NCBI RefSeq assembly: GCF_002243045.1
Contig: NZ_MBKP01000033.1
Span: 1 to 64,000 of the forward strand
Reading direction: 5' to 3'
Source of the DNA: Methanolobus psychrotolerans
GTDB taxonomy: Archaea; Halobacteriota; Methanosarcinia; Methanosarcinales; Methanosarcinaceae
Length of the DNA: 64,000 nucleotides
Part shown: piece by piece, positions 37,550-45,807 of the stretch
Numbering within the stretch: the first letter of the stretch is position 1
Layout of the letters: each line of letters starts with the position of its first letter
Program-made: the position numbers and the translations under genes
The notes under the pieces: model-generated
What the model was told of the DNA's origin: nothing
Databases searched by the model: none
What the model saw: only the letters and a program-made list of their open reading frames with translations

Positions 37550-38802
37550 AATCCCAAAGAAAAATTTGAACTTAAGGTATTGTTGACCAGAGTGCTGTTA
37601 TCCGAATAAGAAATAGACATACCCAGAACACCGTTTGACCTTATAATATTATTCGCAATTGAAATATCATTGCTTGAACTAGTAATGCAAATGCCTTGCT
37701 GAGTGTTGTTATTGGCAGTGATGTTATCAATTGTGTTAAAACTAGACGAAAACAGGTGAACACCGTAATAGTTTTCTGATGCCGTAACATTGTATATTAT
37801 TGAATTATCAGTGTATGCAAACAAAACACCGGCATATCCTTGGGTCAATTCAATATCCCTGACGGTAATGTTGGTGGAGTTGATCACACATACAAGTCCT
37901 GCATCTGAAGGTACCTGTTCATCTGAATGATCGATCCAGTAATAGAGTGGTTCGCCATTGACAAGGTTAGTCAGGTCTATATCGTTCAGGAAATTTGCCA
38001 ACTCAGAGCCATTGACTCTGAAATTATAATCATTTAATGACATTAAATTGCCGGTTAGAGTGCTGTTGCCGGAGAAATCAAGAAATATGCCACACAAGGA
38101 ATTGTTAGTGATGGTATTGCTGTTGATATTGTTGTTAATTGAATTATAGATATCAATTCCTGATTCCGGGTTGTCAATAATGGTATTGTTGGTTAGAGTA
38201 TTGTTACCGGAATAGTCTAAATAGATACCATCACAACCGGTGTAACTGATGATATTATCTATCATTGTATTGTTCTCACTTGAAGAGTAAAGAGAAATAC
38301 CATCCCAGCCACTGGAATTGATTATATTTCCGGTCAATATATTGTCAGTTGAATTCTCAAGGTAAATACCGAAGTAATTGTTATAAATCAGGTTGCCTGA
38401 AATGTTACAACTGTAAACAGATGCAAGATAGATTCCAGCCATGCCATCTCCTGCACCAGTGATATTAAATCCGCTTATTGTGACATGGCTTGTGTTATCG
38501 ATATAAAAGACATCATTACCTGATGATGAATTGATGACAGTGGTTGCGAGACCGTTTTCTGAGATAACTGTAAGCGGTTTGCTAATATTTATGTTCTCGG
38601 TGTAAGTACCATCGCTTACAAGAATAGTGTCGCCCGGACTTGCATTATAAACTGCGGCGTTTATAGTGGTGTAGTTATATCCACTACCAGTACCAACAGT
38701 ATAAATAGAAGCTGTAGCTGTTCCTGTGCACAAAAGTAAGATCAATAACAATACTATGTATTTTGGAATTTGAAACCATAAATGTGGAACTATCTTTTGC
38801 AT
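37546..38802 (-). CDS. NosD-type beta-helix surface protein, N-terminal portion (split gene)
   Basis: 418 residues with a signal peptide (hydrophobic about 13-31, then TATAS), a CBM-like opening (IYTVGTGSGYNYTTINAAV) typical of NosD/PGF-pre surface proteins, and a right-handed beta-helix of Asn-rich repeats to the end. It stops at TGA 37546 in the middle of a repeat, and lacks any membrane anchor. A block at about 260-370 (DIDLTNLVNGEPLYYW and following) is repeated in the downstream frame at about residues 118-230. GGGAG precedes ATG 38802. Likely an extracellular adhesin or envelope protein. Confidence 0.78.
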   Translation of the reverse strand: MQKIVPHLWFQIPKYIVLLLILLLCTGTATASIYTVGTGSGYNYTTINAAVYNASPGDTILVSDGTYTENINISKPLTVISENGLATTVINSSSGNDVFYIDNTSHVTISGFNITGAGDGMAGIYLASVYSCNISGNLIYNNYFGIYLENSTDNILTGNIINSSGWDGISLYSSSENNTMIDNIISYTGCDGIYLDYSGNNTLTNNTIIDNPESGIDIYNSINNNINSNTITNNSLCGIFLDFSGNSTLTGNLMSLNDYNFRVNGSELANFLNDIDLTNLVNGEPLYYWIDHSDEQVPSDAGLVCVINSTNITVRDIELTQGYAGVLFAYTDNSIIYNVTASENYYGVHLFSSSFNTIDNITANNNTQQGICITSSSNDISIANNIIRSNGVLGMSISYSDNSTLVNNTLSSNFSLGL

Positions 38803-38884
38803 ACAAACTAATCTCCCTTTGTTCCCTTTGTTATAGATTGGGAGATTGGGATATAAAGAGATGGTGGAAATGACAAATTCTCAA

Positions 38885-39215
38885 TCACGAAGAAGATTCA
38901 TCGAGAAAGAAATAAAATGAATGGCCAATGGCGACACTAGCCCACCGTCTAACAGCTGAATCCTTGTCACTTGTCAATCTATCGAGATCAGACCAAGCAG
39001 CAGATTTGTTACGGAGGGACTCAAATGCAAGAGCATCAGCGGTCCATTTTTTAGCGCATGTTTCCTCATCAAATGTCAATATGTGCAAACGCACCAAAGA
39101 AGAGATTTATCAGGCACTAATTTAAAAATTCTAATCGTAATTTTACTGCTTTCAGTCTATCTTCCACATCTTCGCTCAAACTAAGCCTGTGAATCTCTTC
39201 CTGATCTACTGTCAT
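38885..39215 (-). pseudogene. Decayed HEAT-repeat protein gene
   Basis: On the minus strand ATG 39215 opens MTVDQEEIHRLSLSEDVEDR and stops after 32 residues; a second frame then reads LVPDKSLLW, and a third (38885-39097) reads SAAWSDLDRLTSDKDSAVRRW followed by ASVAIGHSF. These pieces together match the repeat pattern of methanogen HEAT-repeat proteins (helix, LVPDK, AWxDLxRLTSD, DxxVR), so at least two frame breaks disrupt the gene. The remaining length is about a quarter of a typical family member. Confidence 0.65.
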
Positions 39216-39431
39216 CTACCAAAACTACGTCCTTTCAATATAAATAAAATTCTTTTTAATCTCCGCATAAAAATTACATTCACTCCCGCTAACATTCCCC
39301 TTATCACCAAAAAAAGTCAATCCACCCGAAGTAGCACAGTGGGAGGTGCGTGCATCATGCAGACTAAGCACCCAAAATGACGAATCCAGCATGAAAGAAA
39401 AGCGGCTTTATAAAAAACCTCTATAATAGTA

Positions 39432-39552
39432 TAAACCGCAGATGAACGCTGATACACTCACCTCCTACGGAGTTGAGTGCCTGCTAAACAGTCGTTTAGC
39501 AGGTAACACAGATGCGATCATATCTGCGTGCATCTGCGTATATCTGTGGTTC
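39432..39552. repeat. Hairpin-rich intergenic repeat element
   Basis: Imperfect terminal inverted repeats (AACCGCAGATGAACGC at the left; the right end read in reverse is AACCACAGATATACGC) enclose two hairpins: ACTCA/TGAGT with inner CTCC/GGAG, and a perfect 10-bp stem CCTGCTAAAC-AGTC-GTTTAGCAGG at 39480-39503. This style of element is reminiscent of interspersed non-coding repeats in Methanosarcinales genomes. A related fragment (ACAGATTAACACGGAT) is present at about 35573-35588. Confidence 0.6.
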
Positions 39553-39648
39553 TGAATTCGTTAATAATAAGATTTTTACAAAGCCAGAGAAACAGGCTTA
39601 TAAAAACAAGCGTATAAAAACAAACTTTGAAAAACCATCCTCATTGCA

Positions 39649-39828
39649 TCACTTAAAAATCTTCGTTATAAATAACAAAACAGCACCTATTACAACTACG
39701 ATAAAAACGAGATACATTAGGCTAACCAATAGCCGTATTGCGATGGCAAAAAGGGCAAGCACACCGTTTAGAAGAGCAATCGCTATTAAGAGTATTAATG
39801 CAATGATGAGAATATCTTTAAGATCCAC
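39649..39828 (-). CDS. 59-residue hydrophobic small membrane protein
   Basis: GTG start at 39828 behind an AGGTGAGATT ribosome site; ends TGA at 39649. Almost wholly hydrophobic: MDLKDILIIALILLIAIALL, a short Arg-containing turn, then a second helix ending FITKIFK. Two helices with a basic C-terminus. No family recognised; similar very small membrane proteins occur elsewhere in this window (5891 and 23208) but without sequence similarity. The strong ribosome site is the main argument that it is a gene. Confidence 0.65.
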   Translation of the reverse strand: MDLKDILIIALILLIAIALLNGVLALFAIAIRLLVSLMYLVFIVVVIGAVLLFITKIFK

Positions 39829-39859
39829 TTAATCTCACCTATGTAGTATATAGAATCAG

Positions 39860-39885
39860 GAACTCATGAATGAGTTCTTTTTTTA
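39860..39885 (+). terminator. Orphan intrinsic terminator
   Basis: Palindromic hairpin GAACTCA-TGAA-TGAGTTC (39860-39877) followed by eight T on the plus strand. No plus-strand gene ends just upstream, so it may end read-through, belong to an unannotated transcript or be chance. Confidence 0.45.
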
Positions 39886-39902
39886 GTTAAAAATATATCG
39901 AC

Positions 39903-39987
39903 GCTGAGGGGGAGATTCGAACTCCCGCAGCGCGTGAGCACTACCGGTTTTCAAGACCGGCGCCGTAGTCCACTTGGCTACCTCAGC
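39903..39987 (-). tRNA. tRNA-Ser (anticodon UGA)
   Basis: 85-nt gene on the minus strand. Acceptor stem GCTGAGG/CCTCAGC, D arm GCC-(11)-GGC, anticodon stem CCGGT/ACCGG with loop CTTGAAA (anticodon TGA, reads UCA), a long variable arm typical of Ser, and T arm GGGAG-TTCGAAT-CTCCC. No encoded CCA. A T run follows downstream. Confidence 0.96.
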
Positions 39988-40018
39988 ATGTCGGATGGTA
40001 TCTAAATAGCAACTTCAG

Positions 40019-40024
40019 ATATAA
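40019..40024 (-). promoter_or_regulatory. TATA box of the tRNA-Ser gene
   Basis: CTTATATC on the minus strand, centred about 34 nt upstream of the mature tRNA 5-prime end, fits an archaeal box A with a short 5-prime leader. Confidence 0.5.
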
Positions 40025-40116
40025 GGTTTTTGATTCAAGATCAGTATTTAATGGTAATTAGTCATGATTTCGATGTGAGTGGGAGGAGATCTATAAAAGT
40101 GAAGGGAAGAGGAAGA

Positions 40117-40872
40117 TCATTCCTCTGTTGCTTCAGCTTCTTCGTTCTCTGCAGAAGCTTCGGGTACTTCTGCTGCCTCTACCTCAGCGGTTGGAGGGAC
40201 GTATGGGTGAGTTTCAACGTATTCCAGCTTAGGAATGTCCAGCTTGCTGATGAGCTCACTTGCGATGGTCATCTTTGAAACAAGCCATCTCTGGTTGAAT
40301 CCAAGCTCTATTGGGGTGTGGACCCTGATAAGGTCATCAGTTACTTCAACCTCGATCTCAGGCATGCCGGTGTAGAGTGAAAGAAGACCCTGTGCCTTGG
40401 CGACCTTGTCCTCTATTTTATCCACGATGGTGTACTCATACTCGACTTCCTTGCCTGCAAGAGCATGGTTAAGATCTACACGTACCCTGCGGCCAATGAT
40501 CTGTGCAATGACACCGCGCCTTCCATTAATCTCAACAGGCATTCCCTGGTATGGCCTCTGGTCCTTGAACTGCTCAGTGAGCTTTGTAATTGAAACAGTC
40601 TCAACAAGAGCAGGATTATGTGGACCGAATGCCTTCTCGGGAGGCAGTGCTATAGATCCGGAGTAACCGACTTCCTTACCTACAAAATCCTCATCCAGAC
40701 CTCTTATAGTGTGACCGGAGCCAACAATTACAATATCTCCACCGTAAACGCCACGTGGATTAAAGATGCCATTGTCCTTTGCAAGCTGTTCGTCGGTTGT
40801 GTCAAATATCTGTCCTTCATTGAACCTACCGGTGTAGTTTATTTTTATGAAATCGCCTTTCTCAATTGCCAA
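40117..40872 (-). CDS. FKBP-type peptidyl-prolyl isomerase (SlyD-like)
   Basis: About 251 residues. FKBP domain begins AIEKGDFIKINYTGRF and contains GQIFDTTDE, the VGSGHTIRGLDEDFVGKEVG block and an insert-in-flap domain (about 85-140) that gives chaperone activity; a family-specific C-terminal domain follows, ending in an acidic Glu/Ala tail. Archaeal large FKBPs are cytoplasmic folding helpers. TTG 40872 is preferred to TTG 40881 because GAGTTGATC, close to the anti-SD complement, lies just upstream. A hairpin AGAGGAA/TTCCTCT overlaps the stop. Confidence 0.92.
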   Translation of the reverse strand: MAIEKGDFIKINYTGRFNEGQIFDTTDEQLAKDNGIFNPRGVYGGDIVIVGSGHTIRGLDEDFVGKEVGYSGSIALPPEKAFGPHNPALVETVSITKLTEQFKDQRPYQGMPVEINGRRGVIAQIIGRRVRVDLNHALAGKEVEYEYTIVDKIEDKVAKAQGLLSLYTGMPEIEVEVTDDLIRVHTPIELGFNQRWLVSKMTIASELISKLDIPKLEYVETHPYVPPTAEVEAAEVPEASAENEEAEATEE

Positions 40873-41000
40873 ATCGATCAACTCAGTATAAGTTATTGGA
40901 TTAATAGTTTAGATTTGAAATAAAACCTATGAATGGAATTACCTGCACGCTATTCTCATATGTCTTTAAGAATCTTTTGCCAGCAATCAGGTAAAAAAGA

Positions 41001-41741
41001 TTAAAAAGTATCGTCAATGACGATACCAAGAGCAAACTCCCGGTCATCCCCGCCAAGAAGAGTAATAGAAGAATCGGACTCCATGATCTTATCAAAACCA
41101 AAGAACATATTCTCAAAAGGAACCCTAGTATCATGCCAGTCAACCCTTCTGCTGTGGCTGAAAACTCCCTTACCCTCTCGATACTTATAAGGGTCCCGCA
41201 CCCTTCCGATAGCTACCTGTCTCTTGGACATTATGGGCAGCACAATCAGATCATATACCCTTATATCATTCACAAAGTGTATTATATCCTTAGCCCAGCT
41301 ATCAAGCAGGTGAACCGGAGGCGAGGTCAGCCTGGCAAGCACAGCCTTTTTCATCTGCTCCACCTGCTCAAATTCATCAAACTTATGCATAGTCTCATCA
41401 AACTGCTTAACTTCATCATCAAACTGCTTCAGCTTGCTGTTAAGCCGCTTCATCTTCTTCACGACCTCAGGCCTGTCAGCAGAATAATCGACATTCTTAA
41501 TGGCATCCTCGAACTCTTTCCTGAACCTCTGGTCAAAATCCCTGTACTTATCTCCGAAATGCAGGTATCTCTTGTAATGCTGCGGCTGGTGCTTCATATC
41601 CAGCAACTCATTTCCAAACAGGTCCATCAGATGCAGGTCCAGGTCAAATGAGATGAAACCCTTCTCAAGACACACCTGCTCTTGCTGGCCACAATATCCT
41701 GTTCGTATTACCCAGACGTTATTCCTGTGTTCGCGTATCAT
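41001..41741 (-). CDS. Stand-alone protein with Mrr-type N-terminal (modified-DNA or restriction associated) domain
   Basis: About 246 residues. N-terminal NVWVIRTGYCGQQEQVCLEKG and C-terminal VYDLIVLPIMSKRQVAIGRV, then DPYKYREG, together resemble the small N-terminal domain seen in Mrr-like restriction endonucleases (strand pattern, IGxVxxPYxYR). Between them is a charged coiled-coil insert (about 85-145). The nuclease domain itself is absent. ATG 41741 has GGTGA upstream, preferred to ATG 41753. No methyltransferase or nuclease gene is adjacent. Could be an orphan reader domain or a toxin-like protein; function unknown. Confidence 0.6.
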   Translation of the reverse strand: MIREHRNNVWVIRTGYCGQQEQVCLEKGFISFDLDLHLMDLFGNELLDMKHQPQHYKRYLHFGDKYRDFDQRFRKEFEDAIKNVDYSADRPEVVKKMKRLNSKLKQFDDEVKQFDETMHKFDEFEQVEQMKKAVLARLTSPPVHLLDSWAKDIIHFVNDIRVYDLIVLPIMSKRQVAIGRVRDPYKYREGKGVFSHSRRVDWHDTRVPFENMFFGFDKIMESDSSITLLGGDDREFALGIVIDDTF

Positions 41742-41937
41742 ATCTCTCACCATAACGGATAATAGTTAGATATATCTAATAGAATGTGTTTTGTGATAAG
41801 CATATTGTGCCACAGCCAAAGGAAACACCTATGCAAAACAGTCATCGGAACGATTCACTCATACCATTTCATTTATGTTGCACACGTTCCATCCGAACTC
41901 CATTATATAACCCAATTAGATAAGTAACAACGCAGAC

Positions 41938-43128
41938 ATGACACCTGAAGACTCATATGACATTATCGTTGTGGGAGCAGGCCCGGCAGGCTCCACTGCA
42001 GCCATGTACGCAGCTGAAAAAGACTTCTCCGTACTCCTTGTAGATAAAAAGAAGGACATTGGAGTACCATTGCAATGCGGAGGCTTTCTCCCCCATTACC
42101 CCATACTGCAGGAACTCGTACCAAATGCAGAACTTCCTGTAACCCTTGATGAAATACCCTCAGGCTGCATACACGCAACAGCCTCATACCAGCGTTTCAT
42201 AGCCCCAAACGGCAGTTCCAAAGGTTTTGACGTAGAGGCTGATGCCATAGACAGGAGACGTTTTGATAAGCACCTGGCAAAAGAGGCAGGCAAAGCCGGT
42301 GCACAACTGCTTGTAGGAACAAACGTAACCGAAGTAGATGGTACTAAACTATTCATGGATGGGGCATTCGGAGAATTTGAAGTAGAAGGCAAGGTCATCA
42401 TAGGAGCTGATGGCCCCAACTCAATCATCGCAAAAGCCAACAACATGCTTCGGGATGCCGACCCCATGGGAACCGGGATAGCCTTTGAATATGAGCTAAG
42501 TGGTGCGGACGTTGATAAAGATGCCGTGGAGATGTACTTCGGTAAGGATTACGTCCCCGGAGGATACGCATGGATAATATCCCAGGGTGAAGACACGGCA
42601 AATATCGGCGTTGGCATCAGGGAAGCACTCTTTGAAGAGCACCTTTGTGCCAGGGACTATCTAGAACGTTTCATGTACAAGCACCCCATAGCCAGTGAAA
42701 AACTTAGCGGTGCATCCGTCACTTCCATCGTAGCAGGACTTGTCCCTGTCGGAGGGGCACCTAAAGTAACTGCAAATCACAACACACTCATAGCAGGAGA
42801 TGCTGCAGGACATATCATCGCAACCAATGGAGGTGGCATATCCACCGCAATGATCGGAGGAAAACTTGCAGGCGAAACAGCTGCGGAGTTCCTGGCAGGT
42901 AAATGCCAGCTTCAGGAATACGAAACCAGATGGCGACAGCAGATGGGACTTGAAATAAAAACCGCGGTCTATGTCCGCAAACTCATGGACAGGCTCATGC
43001 TTTCCGACAGGCTTATGTCCACAGCCATCAAAATGATAACAGCAGAACAGATGAAAGCCATACAGTGCGGACAGCTTCCCGAGCCTGTAAGGAAAACATT
43101 GTTGAAGCTGAACGTAGGACTCAGTTAA
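41938..43128 (+). CDS. Geranylgeranyl reductase family protein (archaeal lipid saturation)
   Basis: 396-residue FAD-dependent reductase that saturates the isoprenoid chains of archaeal ether lipids (digeranylgeranylglycerophospholipid reductase). N-terminal dinucleotide site VVGAGPAGSTAAMYA at residues 11-25, LQCGGFLP with the family Cys, the YxWIxxxG segment GGYAWIISQGED, and the second FAD motif AGDAAGHIIATNGGGISTAM. All are intact. First of three same-strand genes; the next starts one base after its stop. No ribosome site, so possibly leaderless. Confidence 0.92.
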   Translation: MTPEDSYDIIVVGAGPAGSTAAMYAAEKDFSVLLVDKKKDIGVPLQCGGFLPHYPILQELVPNAELPVTLDEIPSGCIHATASYQRFIAPNGSSKGFDVEADAIDRRRFDKHLAKEAGKAGAQLLVGTNVTEVDGTKLFMDGAFGEFEVEGKVIIGADGPNSIIAKANNMLRDADPMGTGIAFEYELSGADVDKDAVEMYFGKDYVPGGYAWIISQGEDTANIGVGIREALFEEHLCARDYLERFMYKHPIASEKLSGASVTSIVAGLVPVGGAPKVTANHNTLIAGDAAGHIIATNGGGISTAMIGGKLAGETAAEFLAGKCQLQEYETRWRQQMGLEIKTAVYVRKLMDRLMLSDRLMSTAIKMITAEQMKAIQCGQLPEPVRKTLLKLNVGLS

Positions 43129-43473
43129 ATGTATATCTTTGTTTACGGCACCCTGAAAAGAGGAGATCCGAACCACCAGTTCCTGAACGGTTCGGAATTT
43201 ATCTGCACAACAAGAACAATAAAAAAATACACCATGCTTAACCTTGGGCCTTTCCCCGGTGTCCTGAAAAATGAAAGCGTATCAACATCATCCATACAAG
43301 GGGAAGTCTACGATATCACAGCACAGACCCTTGAAACCCTTGACAGTTACGAAGGTGATTGGTACTTCAGGGAAGAAGTGGAACTTGAAGCCGGTATCAC
43401 AGCACTGATGTATTTCCTCAGAAAGATACCCGCACTTAACTATGACATAATCCGGGATGGGAACTGGGCATGA
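43129..43473 (+). CDS. Gamma-glutamylcyclotransferase-like (AIG2/BtrG fold) protein
   Basis: 114 residues. Start YIFVYGTLKRGDPNHQFL carries the signature YGTLxxG of this fold, and ESVSTSSIQGEVYDI plus LDSYEGDWYFREEVEL the glutamate-containing active-site strand (Glu in LDxYEG). Members act on gamma-glutamyl or related amines; the true substrate is unknown. It follows the geranylgeranyl reductase stop directly and precedes a radical SAM gene by 31 nt, so the three are likely one transcript. Confidence 0.87.
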   Translation: MYIFVYGTLKRGDPNHQFLNGSEFICTTRTIKKYTMLNLGPFPGVLKNESVSTSSIQGEVYDITAQTLETLDSYEGDWYFREEVELEAGITALMYFLRKIPALNYDIIRDGNWA

Positions 43474-43504
43474 TCATAAACATAACAACAACATGAGGAC
43501 ACAA

Positions 43505-44122
43505 ATGCCAGACACTGACAAAAGCATCTCCATGCTAAAGGATACAATTAGCTACGAAGCATACGGTAATCTATACCTCAACATAACAAATCAGTGCAGT
43601 GCAAGTTGTGTGTTCTGCATCCGTAATATCTGCGATGGGGTTTATGGTTATAACCTCCGTCTTTCAAGAGAACCCACAGAAGAAGAGATAATAAAAGACC
43701 TTGAAGGTCTTGACCTTACAAAATATAAGGAAATCGTTTTTACCGGCTTTGGGGAACCTACATGCAGATTTGATACCGTACTCCACATAACCAACTGGCT
43801 CCACAAAAAAAGAATACATGTCAGACTGGATACCAACGGTCACGCAGCACTCATGTACCCTGGCAGGGATGTTGTCACAGAACTAAAAGAAGCAGGCCTT
43901 GATGCCGTATCCGTTAGCCTTAATGCAGAATCAGAAGAAAAGTACAACCAGTTGTGCAAACCTGCCTTTGAAGGTTCATACCAGGCACTTCTTGATTTTA
44001 CAAAAAAGTCAATTGATTCCGGAATTAAAACCCGGATGACCGTTGTCAGCCAGCCGGACATTGACATTTCGGAATGTGAGAGAATAGCAACCAGCCTTGG
44101 TGCTTCCTTCAGGGTAAGGTAA
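43505..44122 (+). CDS. Radical SAM protein (TatD-linked type)
   Basis: About 205 residues with the [4Fe-4S] motif Cys31-x3-Cys35-x2-Cys38 (NITNQCSASCVFC), GFGEPTCRFD SAM-binding segment and LDTNGHAALMYPGR. Start NLYLNITNQC and RNICDGVYGYNLRL are characteristic of the TatD-linked radical SAM family, whose reaction is not known. ATG 43505 has a GAGGAC ribosome site; ATG 43493 or 43457 are weaker. It is shorter than many radical SAM enzymes and has no SPASM domain. It ends two bases before the convergent EngB gene. Confidence 0.87.
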   Translation: MPDTDKSISMLKDTISYEAYGNLYLNITNQCSASCVFCIRNICDGVYGYNLRLSREPTEEEIIKDLEGLDLTKYKEIVFTGFGEPTCRFDTVLHITNWLHKKRIHVRLDTNGHAALMYPGRDVVTELKEAGLDAVSVSLNAESEEKYNQLCKPAFEGSYQALLDFTKKSIDSGIKTRMTVVSQPDIDISECERIATSLGASFRVR

Positions 44123-44124
44123 GC

Positions 44125-44751
44125 TCAGAAATACTGGAACAAGTCATCCCTTTTAGCAGTATGTAGCCTCTGCCTGATAAGTGACTTCAGGGATTTAAGA
44201 TCACCTTTCTTGGCACATATCGGAGCCACAATATCGATCCACTGCCTCCATGGTGGCAGCATTTCCAGTTTATTGCATATTCCGTCCAGGGTTGCATTGA
44301 ATTCACTAGCCTCTATCTTGTCAGTCTTATTGACTGCCAGGATAATATCAATACCAAGTTCCCGGAACAATTCAAATATTTCAATATCCACAGGTATCTC
44401 ATTTCTCTCTTCCCATCGCTTTACGATGTCAAGAAAAACAGCACCGTCAATGACAAGTACAGCTAAACTTATCCTTTGCGCATTATTCTCAATATAGCGT
44501 ACGATCTGGTCTTTCACAATATCCTGCTTACGATCCTTGACACCACTCATAAACCCAAAACCGGGCAGGTCTGTGAGCAGCAGGTCAGAGTAGCGTATAT
44601 GAGTAGGTTTCAGTGTCACACCCGGACGTTTACCCACTTTAAGGTTCTTCCCTGTTATCTCCCGCATAACAGAAGATTTACCTACGTTCGACCTGCCCGC
44701 AAAAAGTATCTCAAAATTCACACCTTCAAATTCATCTACCTTTTTCGCCAT
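44125..44751 (-). CDS. engB: EngB-type ribosome-associated GTPase
   Basis: About 208 residues; G1 GRSNVGKSS, G3 DLPGFG, G4 NKTDK and G5-like segment CAKKG. EngB (YihA) assists large-subunit assembly. Switch region RPGVTLKPTHI is present. Archaeal copies are often longer or divergent, as here with a long C-terminal helix. It starts inside the end of the DHH-phosphoesterase gene (20-nt overlap), so they form one transcript. ATG 44751 is preferred to ATG 44757 because GTGGATG lies just upstream. Confidence 0.9.
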   Translation of the reverse strand: MAKKVDEFEGVNFEILFAGRSNVGKSSVMREITGKNLKVGKRPGVTLKPTHIRYSDLLLTDLPGFGFMSGVKDRKQDIVKDQIVRYIENNAQRISLAVLVIDGAVFLDIVKRWEERNEIPVDIEIFELFRELGIDIILAVNKTDKIEASEFNATLDGICNKLEMLPPWRQWIDIVAPICAKKGDLKSLKSLIRQRLHTAKRDDLFQYF

Positions 44752-45745
44752 TTTCATCCACTTTTACCTTACGTTTTTCCTCTCCGATAGCTTTATCGAA
44801 CTCCCGGAGGAATGCCTCAAATGATTCCTTTGGTATCCGGGCACCAGCAGCGGATGCATGTCCTCCGCCACTGCCACCGAACTGGGGGGCAACCCGGCGC
44901 AGGAGCCGATTCAGGTCCACTGTGTCCCTTGAACGCAGACTCATATCATATACACGCCTCTTATGCCTGTATTCAGCCGAAAGCCCGACGTCCTTTCCCC
45001 CATAGGAAGCAGCATATATAGCAGATTTGGACATATAACCGTTAGGGTCCACAACATACGCAAGGTTCTCAAGTGTTTTTACCTCACTTTTCACATGGAT
45101 ACGCAGGTTTTCCTCAAGAATTGCACCTTCTTTTGCATATTTAAGTACGTTTGGTATCTCTGTCGGAATAATATCATGTGAAAGTGGCAAAAGCACCTTT
45201 CTCTTAAAATCATAATTGCGTCCTGAATAGATAAGTGCCTGGATAAGTGTTCCTGCCTGGAAGAACAGGCTTCTCTTATCCCAGTCACGCAACCATTCTT
45301 TTACAGAGGGAGTGTTATCATAATAGTCACCTATAGCACCGTATATAGCCACCCTGCGCATATCCCTGTCAAGTCTTTTTTCAAGAACCTTATACGTAAG
45401 TTCTGATGAACAGACTGTCAGATCATTATGCATCCAGTCTGCGTTTATACATTTTTCAGGCAATGGATGATGATCGATATATGTAATAACAGAATTAACT
45501 GCAAGTTCTTCAAGTCGCCTGAACAAATCAACACACTTACCCTCATCCACAGCAATATCGCATATTATAATATTCTCATACCCATCAGCAAGCTGTAACT
45601 CGTCCAGTATCCCCATGGGCGATGTAAAATAAACATCGGAATCAGGATAAGCACTCTTAGCAATAGCACCTGAACAGACACCATCCGAATCTCCGTGGGT
45701 CAGGATCAAAGTAGAATTATTAGCATGGTTATTGGATCTTGTCAT
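44732..45745 (-). CDS. DHH-family phosphoesterase (RecJ-like)
   Basis: 337 residues. N-terminal THGDSDGVCSGA (motif I), CDIAVDEG (motif II), YIDHHPLPE (motif III, the DHH) and C-terminal DHHA1 signature GGSGGGHASAAGARI. Such proteins are manganese-dependent exonucleases or oligonucleotide phosphodiesterases; archaeal GAN- and RecJ-like members work with CMG or RNA decay. The exact substrate is unknown. ATG 45745 follows GGGGATGG; upstream in-frame ATG 45772 is less supported. Overlaps engB. Confidence 0.9.
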   Translation of the reverse strand: MTRSNNHANNSTLILTHGDSDGVCSGAIAKSAYPDSDVYFTSPMGILDELQLADGYENIIICDIAVDEGKCVDLFRRLEELAVNSVITYIDHHPLPEKCINADWMHNDLTVCSSELTYKVLEKRLDRDMRRVAIYGAIGDYYDNTPSVKEWLRDWDKRSLFFQAGTLIQALIYSGRNYDFKRKVLLPLSHDIIPTEIPNVLKYAKEGAILEENLRIHVKSEVKTLENLAYVVDPNGYMSKSAIYAASYGGKDVGLSAEYRHKRRVYDMSLRSRDTVDLNRLLRRVAPQFGGSGGGHASAAGARIPKESFEAFLREFDKAIGEEKRKVKVDENGEKGR

Positions 45746-45807
45746 GGCACCATCCCCTATAGTGTAAATCAAACAAAAAAAATGATCTCATTCATGAGAA
45801 TTAACAT

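Noticed and set aside
39903-39987. tRNA-Ser as an integration site for a mobile element
   Set aside because: No integrase or repeated tRNA 3-prime end was found beside it; the integrase remnant is 13 kb away.
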